Source of the DNA: CAVUFH01 sp963740835
GTDB lineage: Bacteria > Actinomycetota > Acidimicrobiia > IMCC26256 > PALSA-610
Direction of reading: 5' to 3'
DNA: 64,000 bases
Assembly: GCA_963740835.1 (NCBI GenBank)
Contig: CAVUFH010000003.1
Coordinates: 310,001-374,000, forward strand
The notes under the pieces are model-generated. The model was given only the letters and a program-made list of their open reading frames with translations. It had not been told where the DNA came from and ran no database searches. This document shows, piece after piece, positions 1-8,254 of the stretch. The position numbers were made by a program, and so were the translations under genes. Each line of letters opens with the position of its first letter. The first letter of the stretch is position 1.

Positions 1-54
1 GGTGCCGCAGACGCGCGGCCGTCGATCGTGCGCAGCGCCAGTCGCGTCGAGGGG

Positions 55-594
55 CTAGTAGCCATAGCCGCCTCCGGTCGAACTGCCGCCGCTCGCTGCG
101 TTCGCGGTGACCTGGTTGCCGGTCGCCGTGAGTGCGTGCCACTTGCCGCCGAACGCGTTGATGCCCTGCCCGTTCGTGTCTCCGGCCTTGTGGTCGCCGG
201 AGAAGAGGTACAGCGGGTGGCCGTTGTACGTGACTTGGTGCTTCCCGTCGGAACGGGTGCTGTCTCCCAGCAATGACGCCTTGGCGTTGTTGCCGACGGT
301 CGCGTTTCCGCTCGCCAGGAGGGGTGGCCAGTTCTGCGCGCAGGCACCCGAGCAGGTGCTCGTCGTGCCCATGTCGGCGCCGAACATGTAGAGGGTGCGA
401 CCCTGCGCGTCGACAAGAACGTTCCCGAGTGCACTGTTCGCGACGGCGACGGTCGCGGACGACGTGGTCTTGGCCGTGCTGGCCGATGACGACGCGCTGG
501 CACTACCGCCTCCGCTACCGCCACACGCGGCGGCGATGAGCGTGAGTGACGCGAGAACCGCGCCCGCGATGAATGAGTTTCTCCGACGAATCAT
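55..594 (-). CDS. Secreted lipoprotein with COG4315-type repeats
   Basis: 179 residues. The N-terminus has basic residues 3-5, a hydrophobic stretch and a lipobox ending at Cys24, followed by Gly-Gly and a Ser/Ala-rich linker (about 27-50), as expected for a lipoprotein anchored outside the membrane. Two related segments follow: one with LVDAQGRTLYMF and a Cys pair before QNWPPL (about 57-95), and one with YNGHPLYLF (about 122-155). These are the marks of the secreted-repeat lipoproteins grouped in COG4315, whose function is not established. The C-terminus is Gly/Ser-rich. It appears to stand alone; the 175 bases upstream hold no other gene. Confidence 0.85.
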   Translation of the reverse strand: MIRRRNSFIAGAVLASLTLIAAACGGSGGGSASASSSASTAKTTSSATVAVANSALGNVLVDAQGRTLYMFGADMGTTSTCSGACAQNWPPLLASGNATVGNNAKASLLGDSTRSDGKHQVTYNGHPLYLFSGDHKAGDTNGQGINAFGGKWHALTATGNQVTANAASGGSSTGGGYGY

Positions 595-769
595 GTCCGT
601 TGCTGCGTGAACAGCACGCAGCTGCGCGCGGGCCCAGGGCGCGTGTCGACTGCGCGCGAGACGCGCGCTCCGTGATCAGCGTCCGGCCGAAGAAAAAATG
701 TTCAGCGCGGCCGCGCGTTCCGGAGAAAATGCCTGTTCTTCGCGAAGCCGCGTTCGTCCAGTATCTGGA
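595..769. other. Intergenic stretch, no gene seen
   Basis: It separates the lipoprotein and VOC genes, both on the minus strand, and should hold the lipoprotein promoter. The only short symmetry I see is TTCGCGAA near 738. No RNA fold or ORF is convincing. Confidence 0.4.
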
Positions 770-1171
770 TCACGGACCGAGCGTGAACGCCGCGACGGGG
801 TCGACGTAGGTCTTGATCTCGATGATGTTCCCGGAGGGGTCGGCGAGCTTGGCTTTGGTCTGTTCCTTCGGCGTTCCGGGGTAGTCGGTCGACACGGGGC
901 TCACCCACGTGACGTGCTGCCCGCCGAGGCGGTGCAACAACTGCTGCAGGTCGTTCGCGCCGAGTGTCACACCGAAGTGCTGGACCCCTTGTTCCTCGAC
1001 GGGTCGCACTTGATCCGGTTCCGCGTGCAACGAGACCTGCATCCCGTAGAACCAGACGTCGATGAAGTCGTCGCGCACACGACCGAGGTCGCAACCGAGC
1101 AGGTCGACGTAGAAGGCGCGGCTCTCGGCAAGGTCGCGTACCGGGATCGATAGGTGCAGGATCGGTTCCAA
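770..1171 (-). CDS. VOC/glyoxalase-fold protein
   Basis: 133 residues, the usual length for a single vicinal-oxygen-chelate domain. The opening (ILHLSIPVRDLAESRAFYVDLLG) is the standard first beta-alpha-beta unit with a candidate metal His. A second module begins near QHFGVTLG, and KLADPSGNIIEIK near the C-terminus supplies the usual metal Glu. Members are lyases, dioxygenases or antibiotic-binding proteins; the substrate cannot be told from the sequence. The gene follows lhr in the same direction after a 48-base gap and may be co-transcribed with it. Confidence 0.85.
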   Translation of the reverse strand: MEPILHLSIPVRDLAESRAFYVDLLGCDLGRVRDDFIDVWFYGMQVSLHAEPDQVRPVEEQGVQHFGVTLGANDLQQLLHRLGGQHVTWVSPVSTDYPGTPKEQTKAKLADPSGNIIEIKTYVDPVAAFTLGP

Positions 1172-1219
1172 GCCTCGCAGCCTACGAGCCGAGTCGGAGT
1201 GACCGCCTCCGATTACGCG

Positions 1220-4200
1220 TCAGTCGGGGACGCCGTCGATGTAAGTGATGCGGCGAGTGCGGATCGCAGGGACGACCGTGCCCGGGACGATGGTGGCGAC
1301 GAGGTTGCACGGGTCCGTCGCGTTGACAGTGACGCGTTCCCCGGTGCGCGGCAGCTTCTTCACATGCGCGAGCTGTTCGGCCGCGGCCGGCAGCGCGAAC
1401 TGCTCGCCGCTGAACCCACTGACGAAGCGGCCGCCTTGCACCAGCCCGCGGTCTTCGAGCCGGCGGAGCGCGCGTTGCACCTCGCGCCAGGGGAACCGGA
1501 TCGATTCGCGCATCGCGAGGTCGCGGAACACGACGCCCCAGCGGTTGAGCAGCAGCTCGGCCACCGCTTCGGCGAGCTCGTCGCGATCCGTCGCGCCTTC
1601 GGGCGGCACGGTGGGCACCAGCGACCAGCGTCCGGCCGCGGCGGGACGGGGGCGCCCGCCGCGCGACAGACGAGCGAGGCGCGCCGGCTCCGGTTGGGCC
1701 CGGCGGTCGACGCGGGCACGGATCGCGCCGAAGCCGTCGGCGGTGAGCAGGCCGCGGGAGACGCCGTCCCAGAGCCCGCGTTCGATGTCCTCGCGTAGGC
1801 GTCCGGTGGCCTGGCCGAGCTCGGTTGCGAAGCAGGCGCCGTGAGTGCGCAGGTGCTCGATCACCTCCGCGGTCGCGCCCGTGACCGGTTCCTCGAGGTC
1901 GGCGCGGTCGCGCGCGGCGTCGAGCAGCCAACCGAGATCGGCGCGGAACACCACGGAGATCGGCGTCGCCTTGTTGGGTGCGCCCGCGGGAGCGTTTATG
2001 TCGCGCGGCTTGGGCGTGAGCCGCAGCCAGCCGATCTCGCCCTCGTGGCACAAGCGGTCGAGGGCGGCGTCGTTGAAGCCGCGCAGGCGGCGGCTGATCA
2101 GCTCGGGTTCCCATGCGGCGGCGGCCGCTTCCCAACCCTGCAGACCGCTGATGACCTTGGCCAGCCCTTCGACACCCGCGAACTGCGTCCCGGGCGCGAG
2201 GTGCTGCCAGCGCAGGAGGAAGCGCATGAAGTCCTGGGCGGTGGCGGGTTCGACACCACTGCGGCGGCGCTTGCGCGAATACGAGTGCATCCGCGCGAGC
2301 AGCCGGCGCGAGACCCACTGCACGTCGTCGGCGTCGGGCGCGTAACTGCCCTGCAGCGCGAAGCCTTCGTGCTCGAGCGCGGCGAGTGCGATCGCGAGCT
2401 GACTCGGCCGGAGCCCCGCGCTCGCGCACAGCCCCGAGATCGTGGTGATGCCCGCGAGCTCGAGATGACCGCGGACGACCGCGATCGCCACGTCGTCGCC
2501 GGTGCCGGACGTGAGCCGTTCCGCGTCGGCGACCAACTCGGTCGCGCACCAGCGGTCTTCACCGTCGCAGTCGATGGTGCGGGCGCGGCCCGACGCGACG
2601 AGTTCCTGCCACAGCTCGCGCCACTGCGGGCGCGGCGGGAGCAGCACCAGCGAACACAGGAGATCGTGGAGGTCGTCGCTCGACTCGGGTTGGGGCGTGA
2701 TCTCCGCGTGCACCGCCGCGATCGCGTCGGGGTCGAGGCGACCGATCGCGGCCAGGTCGACCGAGAGCCCGCGGCGGATCTGCACCGCGTTCGTGCGCCG
2801 GTTCTGCGCTTCCTCGTCGTCGAGGAACGCGTACGGCCGCGCGGTGAGGATCTCGTGCGCGAGGACCGACGGTTCGGTGGTATCGACGGTGTGGACCCGC
2901 ACCGCGCCGGATTCCATGCGTTCGAGCAGCGCGCGCAGTCCGTCGACATCCAGGCCTTCGTGCAGTGTGTCGTCGACCGTCTGGCGCACGATGACGTTGT
3001 CGGGGATCTCGACCGGCCCGACCCGGTTGTCCTGGCAGGCCGCAGCCTGCGGGAACATCGCCGCCATCATGTCGTCGGCTTCCATGCGCTGGATCGGCGG
3101 CGGGTTGCGGCGGCCGCCGCGGAAGCGCAGCACGAGAAGCGAGCGGTTGAGGTTCCACCGCCACCGCGAGACGAACATCGGCGCGTCGAGCACCGCCTGT
3201 TGCAAGGTTTCCTCGACCGTGCGGCTGGTGACGTAGTGGGCGACCTCGCCGAGCGGGAAGCTGTGATGCGGGCCGAGCGACAGCACGATCGCGTCGTCGC
3301 TCGCCGCGGCCTGCAGCTCGAAGTCGAAGGTCCGGCAGAACTTCTTGCGCAGCGCGAGGCCGAACGCGCGGTTGATCCGCCCGCCGTGGGGCGAGTGGAG
3401 GACGAGTTGCATCCCGCCCGTGTCGTCGAAGAACCGCTCGAGCACCAGCGTGTCGAGTGTGGGCATCGCGCCCAACACCGCGCGTCCGCACGCGATGTAG
3501 TCGACGATCATGACCGCGGCTTCACCGGTGACGCCGGCAACGTCGCGCAGCCACGCGCGTGCGCCGTCGGCATCGCCGAGGGCGAGGAATTCGTCGATGC
3601 GCGCCCGCAGTTGCGACACCTCGGCAGACAGCTCGGCCGTGCGGGCGGGTGCCTCACCGAGCCAGAACGGTACCGTCGGCGGCGAATCGCCCGCGTCGGT
3701 GACGCGCACGACGCCGGCTTCGACGCGACGGATCTTCCACGAGTGCGTGCCGAGCAGGAAGATGTCGCCCGCCATCGACTCGACGGCCCAGTCCTCGTTC
3801 ACGGTGCCGATGAAGAGGTCGTCCGGATCCGCGACCACGCGGTAGTCGCCGATCTCGGGGATCGCACCGCCGGAGGTGAGCGCGGCGAGCCGCCCGCCCT
3901 TGCGGCCCCGCACCTTGCCGTTGATCGCGTCGTGGTGCACGTACCGACCGCGAGGACCGCGGCCGGTGACGACACCAGTGGCAACGAGCTCGAGCACTTC
4001 GTCGAACTGCGCGCGCGTCAGCTCGGTGTACGGCACCGCGCGTCGCAACGTCGCGTAGAGCGCGTCGGTGTCCCACTCCTGCGCGCCGACCTCGGCCACG
4101 ATCTGTTGGGCGAGGATGTCGAGCGGGAGCCGAGGCAGGTGGATGGCGTCGAGGTGACCCGCGCGCACGGCGGCGAGCAGCGCTGCGCACTCGACCAGCT

Positions 4201-5413
4201 CGTCACACGTCGACGGGTAGAGGCGACCCTTCGGCACACCCACGCGGGAGTGGTTGGACCGTCCGACGCGCTGCAGGAACGTTGCGATGCTGCGTGGCGA
4301 TCCGATCTGGCAGACGAGCTCCACCGGGCCGATGTCGATGCCGAGCTCGAGCGAGGCCGTCGCGACCAGCGCCTTGAGGTCACCGGCACGCAAGCGCAAC
4401 TCGACGCGGTAGCGCCGGTCCTTGGACAGGCTGCCGTGGTGGGCGGCGACGACGTCGTCACCCAGACGCTCACCGAGCTGGTGCGCGAGCCGCTCGGCCA
4501 GGCGGCGGGTGTTCACGAACACGAGCGTCGTGCGGTGTTCGAGGACGAGCGCCGCGATGCGGTCGAGCACGTCCGACATCTGCTCCGCGCTGGCAACCGC
4601 CTCGAGCTCGCCCTCGGGCAGCTCGATCGCGAGGTCGAGCGCACGCTGGTGGCCGCCGTCGACGATCGCGGGGAGGGGCCGGTCCCCTACCAGCAACCGG
4701 GCGACGGTCTCGATCGGGCGCTGCGTGGCCGACAAGCCCACCCGGTTGGGGCACGTGGCGCACAGTGCCTCGAGTCGCTCCAGCGTGAGTGCGAGGTGCG
4801 CGCCGCGCTTGTCGCGCGCGACTGCGTGGATCTCGTCGACGATCACGGTGTCGATCGTCTGCAGCGCGGCGCGTCCGCTCGCACTGGTGACCAACAGGTA
4901 GAGCGACTCGGGCGTCGTGATCACGAAGCTCGGCGGCGTGCGAACCATGCGTGCTCGTTGGGAGCTCGGTGTGTCGCCGGTGCGTACCCCGACTTCGATG
5001 TTCGGTGCGTCGAGCCCGAGCTCACACGCGACTTCGGCGATCTCACGTAACGGTCGCTGCAGGTTCTCCGCGATGTCGACCGCGAGCGCCTTCAACGGCG
5101 ACACGTACACGACACGCGCGATGCCCGTGGTCGGCTCACCCGCCTCGTGCGCGAGGTAGAGCTTGTTGATGCACTCGAGAAACGCGGCGAGCGTCTTGCC
5201 CGAGCCGGTCGGCGCGGCGATGAGCGTGTCGCGGCCCGCGGCGATGTGCGGCCAACCTTCGCGTTGCGGCGGCGTGGGTCCTTCGGGGAAGCGCCGGCGG
5301 AACCAGGTGCCGACCGCCGGGTGGAAGCCGTCGACGCGCGCGATCGCGGTACCGAGGCTGAGCTGCTGTGGACGGGGCGGACGCGGGCGACTCTCGATGG
5401 TGGTCATCGGCAT
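1220..5413 (-). CDS. lhr: Lhr-type ATP-dependent DNA helicase
   Basis: About 1400 residues, typical of large Lhr superfamily-2 helicases, 3'-5' DNA translocases implicated in DNA repair. Counting from the ATG at 5431, Walker A APTGSGKT lies at 73-80, DEIH at 199-202, motif III LSAT near 235 and motif VI QRVGRSNH near 385. The remainder is the Lhr core and winged-helix region. I prefer ATG 5413 (or 5407) over ATG 5431 because a LexA-type palindrome covers 5425-5438 and would otherwise lie on the start codon; no clear ribosome site separates the choices. A 1069-codon ORF on the opposite strand is a codon-bias shadow. The gene is likely damage-inducible through its own promoter rather than only read through from the cyclase gene upstream. 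Confidence 0.93.
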   Translation of the reverse strand: MPMTTIESRPRPPRPQQLSLGTAIARVDGFHPAVGTWFRRRFPEGPTPPQREGWPHIAAGRDTLIAAPTGSGKTLAAFLECINKLYLAHEAGEPTTGIARVVYVSPLKALAVDIAENLQRPLREIAEVACELGLDAPNIEVGVRTGDTPSSQRARMVRTPPSFVITTPESLYLLVTSASGRAALQTIDTVIVDEIHAVARDKRGAHLALTLERLEALCATCPNRVGLSATQRPIETVARLLVGDRPLPAIVDGGHQRALDLAIELPEGELEAVASAEQMSDVLDRIAALVLEHRTTLVFVNTRRLAERLAHQLGERLGDDVVAAHHGSLSKDRRYRVELRLRAGDLKALVATASLELGIDIGPVELVCQIGSPRSIATFLQRVGRSNHSRVGVPKGRLYPSTCDELVECAALLAAVRAGHLDAIHLPRLPLDILAQQIVAEVGAQEWDTDALYATLRRAVPYTELTRAQFDEVLELVATGVVTGRGPRGRYVHHDAINGKVRGRKGGRLAALTSGGAIPEIGDYRVVADPDDLFIGTVNEDWAVESMAGDIFLLGTHSWKIRRVEAGVVRVTDAGDSPPTVPFWLGEAPARTAELSAEVSQLRARIDEFLALGDADGARAWLRDVAGVTGEAAVMIVDYIACGRAVLGAMPTLDTLVLERFFDDTGGMQLVLHSPHGGRINRAFGLALRKKFCRTFDFELQAAASDDAIVLSLGPHHSFPLGEVAHYVTSRTVEETLQQAVLDAPMFVSRWRWNLNRSLLVLRFRGGRRNPPPIQRMEADDMMAAMFPQAAACQDNRVGPVEIPDNVIVRQTVDDTLHEGLDVDGLRALLERMESGAVRVHTVDTTEPSVLAHEILTARPYAFLDDEEAQNRRTNAVQIRRGLSVDLAAIGRLDPDAIAAVHAEITPQPESSDDLHDLLCSLVLLPPRPQWRELWQELVASGRARTIDCDGEDRWCATELVADAERLTSGTGDDVAIAVVRGHLELAGITTISGLCASAGLRPSQLAIALAALEHEGFALQGSYAPDADDVQWVSRRLLARMHSYSRKRRRSGVEPATAQDFMRFLLRWQHLAPGTQFAGVEGLAKVISGLQGWEAAAAAWEPELISRRLRGFNDAALDRLCHEGEIGWLRLTPKPRDINAPAGAPNKATPISVVFRADLGWLLDAARDRADLEEPVTGATAEVIEHLRTHGACFATELGQATGRLREDIERGLWDGVSRGLLTADGFGAIRARVDRRAQPEPARLARLSRGGRPRPAAAGRWSLVPTVPPEGATDRDELAEAVAELLLNRWGVVFRDLAMRESIRFPWREVQRALRRLEDRGLVQGGRFVSGFSGEQFALPAAAEQLAHVKKLPRTGERVTVNATDPCNLVATIVPGTVVPAIRTRRITYIDGVPD

Positions 5414-5424
5414 CCGCAGCGTAA

Positions 5425-5438
5425 CGAACATCTGTTCG
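5425..5438. promoter_or_regulatory. LexA (SOS) box upstream of lhr
   Basis: CGAACATCTGTTCG is a perfect palindrome at its outer five bases and matches the Gram-positive/actinobacterial LexA consensus CGAAC-N4-GTTCG exactly. It sits 12 bases before ATG 5413 of lhr. Established: LexA binds such sites and is released on RecA activation. Inferred: lhr is SOS-controlled here. Confidence 0.75.
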
Positions 5439-5466
5439 TGCCGCTAACGGCGGGCGGATGGGCGCC

Positions 5467-6317
5467 CTACCGGCCCAGCTCCTCCCGCAGCAGCCGCCGC
5501 AGCCACGCGAAGAACGCCGCACGCGGCGCCGCCTCGTGCCGGCCGGAGACCTCGGCAAACCACACGAACCGCCGCTCCGAGAACTCCGGCGCCGGCCACG
5601 TACCCATCTCGGCCAGCGTCTCGTAGAGGACCGCGGTCGATGTCGGCGTCCGCGTCGCGATGAGCGGCTCGAAGAGCGTACGGGCGCGTTCGTCGTCGCC
5701 CCGGCGGTGCGCGACCACAGCAAAGCCCGCGACGACGGTGCTCGTCATCGGCGACACGTCGACGTTGTCGAAGCGGGCACCGATCGAGCAGAGCGTTGCG
5801 TGCGCGTCGTCGAACGCGCCTTCGTATGCCAACGCGACCCGCCGCGCGAAGAACCAGTCCGCGCTCCAGTCGGTCCAGTCGGCAAGTGGGGCCACCTGAT
5901 CCAGCAGTTCGAGCGCGGCGCCCGAGCGGCCGAGCATGGTCAGGCTCATCGCCGCGCCGGCGGCGCACCAGAGCCGGATCAAGCTGGTCGGTTCGATCGC
6001 AGCCAGCGCGTCGGCGGACTCCATCTGCACTGCGAGCGCCGCGTCGTAGTCACGCCCGTTCATCAGTGCTCCACCGAGGTAGAAGCCGAGCACGGCGCGG
6101 TCGTGATCGGCGCCTTCGGTGTCGTTGCCGGCGACCTGCCGGCGTGCGGTTTTGAGGGTCGATTCGGCCATTGCGGGCGCGAAGATCTGATCGACGATCG
6201 ACGTCATCCCGATTGCGGCCGACCAGACGCCGTCGCCCGGCTGCAGGTACGGCAACGCCTGCCCGGCGAACGACAGGTAATCACTGATGCCGTCCTGGCT
6301 CGCCTCCATGAACGCGC
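5467..6317 (-). CDS. C-terminal segment of cyclase/ATPase regulator (after frameshift)
   Basis: From about 6317 the reading continues AFMEASQDGISDYLSF and runs to the stop at 5467. It is an alpha-helical, Ala/Leu-rich region resembling the TPR-like tail of large cyclase-NB-ARC regulators (family knowledge). It lacks its own start and ribosome site and abuts the preceding frame at VAAR, so it is best read as the last 280 or so residues of the gene starting at 8191. Joined, the protein is about 910 residues, a normal length for this architecture. The switch lies in a GC-alternating stretch near 6308-6320, where a one-base error would restore the frame. Confidence 0.7.
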
Positions 6318-8191
6318 GCCGCGACGAGCAGTTGCCCGCGGAGCGTGTCATCGACCTCCGTCGCGAGCGCGGCCTCGCACCGTCGGCGCGCTTCCTCGTA
6401 CATCCCCATGTTGGTGAGCAGGAACGCAAGCGGTTCCGTCGCGCGCGCCGCCGCGACGTGCAGCTTCCGATCGTCGCTACGCTCGGCGCGGTCGATCGCC
6501 ACGAGGATGTCGTCGAGGTCGGCCTCGAGGTCGGCCCACAACGCCCGCGCGATGTTGCGCGACGTCGGCACCGCCGCCAGCACGTCGAGGTAGTGCCAAG
6601 TGTGCGCCCGCATCGCGTCGGCGTACGCGGGCTGCGCCTGCAGCTGTTCGCCGGCGAACGCGCGGAGGCTGTTCAGCAGTCGGTACCGGCGGCCGTCGTC
6701 ACGGCTCGTGCGGACCTCCACCATCGACTTCGACACGAGGTCATGCAACAGATCGGCGACTTCGTGATCGTCGGTGCCCGCGATGCTCACCGCGGCCGCG
6801 AGGTCGAACGAGCCCGCGAACACCGCGAGCCGGTCGAACAAGTCTCGCTCGCGGTCGGTCAGCAGGTCGTAGCTCCAACTGATCGCGGCGCGGAGCGTCT
6901 GGTGGCGGTCGGGGACGCGCCGGCGTGTGCCCGACAGCACGTCGAGGTGGCCGTCGAGGCGCGCGAGCGTCTGCGCGGGGCTGGACGTACGGGCGCGGGC
7001 GGCCGCGAGCTCGATTGCGAGTGGGATGCCATCGAGGCGCGTGCACAACGCCGCGACGTCTGCGTCACCAATTTCGAGCGGTTCGCCACCCGCCGCCGCG
7101 GCGCGTTGCACATACAGCGCGGCCGCGTCCGATCCCACGCCGGTATCCAGCGGCGCGACCACGTGGATGTGCTCCCCCGCCAGCTCCAGCGGTCCGCGAC
7201 TGGTGGCGAGGATGACGGTGTCCGGACACGCCGCGAGCACGCGATCGACCAGTTCGGCGGCGGCGTCGAGGACGTGCTCGCAGTTGTCCAGGACGAGGAG
7301 CGCGTCGCGCGCGTGCAGCGCGTCGGTGAGTTGATCGAGCGGCGCGCGGCTCGCGTCGAGCGCGATGAGACAGCCCCGTGCGACCGTCGCGGCGAGGTGG
7401 TCGCTGTTCTCGAGCGACGCGAGATCGGCGAAGAACGCACCGCCAGGATGGTGCGGCTGCTCCCGGCCCGCGATCTCTATCGCGAGGCGCGTCTTGCCGG
7501 TGCCGCCCGGTCCGGTCAACGTGACGAGGCGGTGATCCAAGAGGAGGCGCCGCACCACCGCGATGTCGTCGCCGCGGCCGACGAAGCTCGAGCGTTGCGC
7601 CGGGATCGTCGTCGGCACGACATCGAGTGTGCGCGGGCGCGGGAAGTCGGCGGGGAGATCGGGCGCGTTGACCTGGTGGAGCGCGACGGTGCCGTCGACG
7701 TCGCGGAGCTGATGCTCGCCCAAGCGAGCGAACCTCGCGAGAGCGTCGTCGCTTTCGAACGTCGTCGCGCTGCCCTGGATGATCGCGTCGGTGCACAGGA
7801 TCTGGCTGCCCCACGCCGCCGACATGACGCGCGCGGCCAGGTTGACTTCGGGGCCGAAGTAGTTGCCGGCGCGCTCCTGCGCGCTGCCACTGTGCAGACC
7901 CATGCGGACGCGCAGGCCGCCCGGGAGGCCCGTCCACGGTTCGGCGTGCAACGCGAGCTGCGCGTCGACCGCCGCGGCAACCGCGTGCTCGACGCTCGCG
8001 AACGCGGCGCCAAAGCTGTCGCCCGCGATCGAGAACACGTAACCGTCATGCGCGTCGATCACCGCGCGGAGCAGGTCGTCGTGGCGGCCGAGGGCGGGCT
8101 CCATCGCCGCCGTGTGCTCGGCCCACATTCGGGTCGAGCCCTCGACGTCGGTGAAGAGGAACGTCACCAGGCCGGTCGGCCGTGCCCCCAC
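6281..8191 (-). CDS. Class III nucleotide cyclase fused to NB-ARC-type ATPase (N-terminal segment)
   Basis: Residues 1-170 form a class III adenylate/guanylate cyclase domain. FLFTDVEGST carries the first metal Asp, AGDSFGAAF the second, and EVNLAARV the catalytic Asn and Arg, so it looks active. Residues about 195-450 are a signalling ATPase of the NB-ARC/AfsR type: FVGRGDD, Walker A GPGGTGKT, Walker B LLVLDNCEH and GIPLAIELAAAR. This is a common actinobacterial regulator plan, but no LuxR or SARP DNA-binding domain is seen. Coding shifts frame near 6315 and continues in the segment ending at 5467; the last 10 or so residues of this ORF are out of frame. The ATP-regulated output and ligand are unknown. 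Confidence 0.85.
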   Translation of the reverse strand: MGARPTGLVTFLFTDVEGSTRMWAEHTAAMEPALGRHDDLLRAVIDAHDGYVFSIAGDSFGAAFASVEHAVAAAVDAQLALHAEPWTGLPGGLRVRMGLHSGSAQERAGNYFGPEVNLAARVMSAAWGSQILCTDAIIQGSATTFESDDALARFARLGEHQLRDVDGTVALHQVNAPDLPADFPRPRTLDVVPTTIPAQRSSFVGRGDDIAVVRRLLLDHRLVTLTGPGGTGKTRLAIEIAGREQPHHPGGAFFADLASLENSDHLAATVARGCLIALDASRAPLDQLTDALHARDALLVLDNCEHVLDAAAELVDRVLAACPDTVILATSRGPLELAGEHIHVVAPLDTGVGSDAAALYVQRAAAAGGEPLEIGDADVAALCTRLDGIPLAIELAAARARTSSPAQTLARLDGHLDVLSGTRRRVPDRHQTLRAAISWSYDLLTDRERDLFDRLAVFAGSFDLAAAVSIAGTDDHEVADLLHDLVSKSMVEVRTSRDDGRRYRLLNSLRAFAGEQLQAQPAYADAMRAHTWHYLDVLAAVPTSRNIARALWADLEADLDDILVAIDRAERSDDRKLHVAAARATEPLAFLLTNMGMYEEARRRCEAALATEVDDTLRGQLLVAARVHGGEPGRHQ

Positions 8192-8254
8192 ACCCGCAGT
8201 CTCACATAGTGCGGCGGCAATGGGTGACGCCGCAACGGCGCCCGTGTGCCAGTT

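Noticed and set aside
1..54. Small plus-strand ORF at the window edge (from 28)
   Set aside because: It lies mostly antisense to the lipoprotein gene and has no start signal or motif.
1841..5050. 1069-codon ORF opposite lhr
   Set aside because: Low-complexity Arg/Glu/Asp/Val translation without domains; exact antisense of a well-supported helicase. A GC-codon shadow.
6287..8209. 640-codon plus-strand ORF opposite the cyclase/ATPase gene
   Set aside because: Charged, repetitive translation without motifs, while the minus strand has intact cyclase and ATPase motifs.
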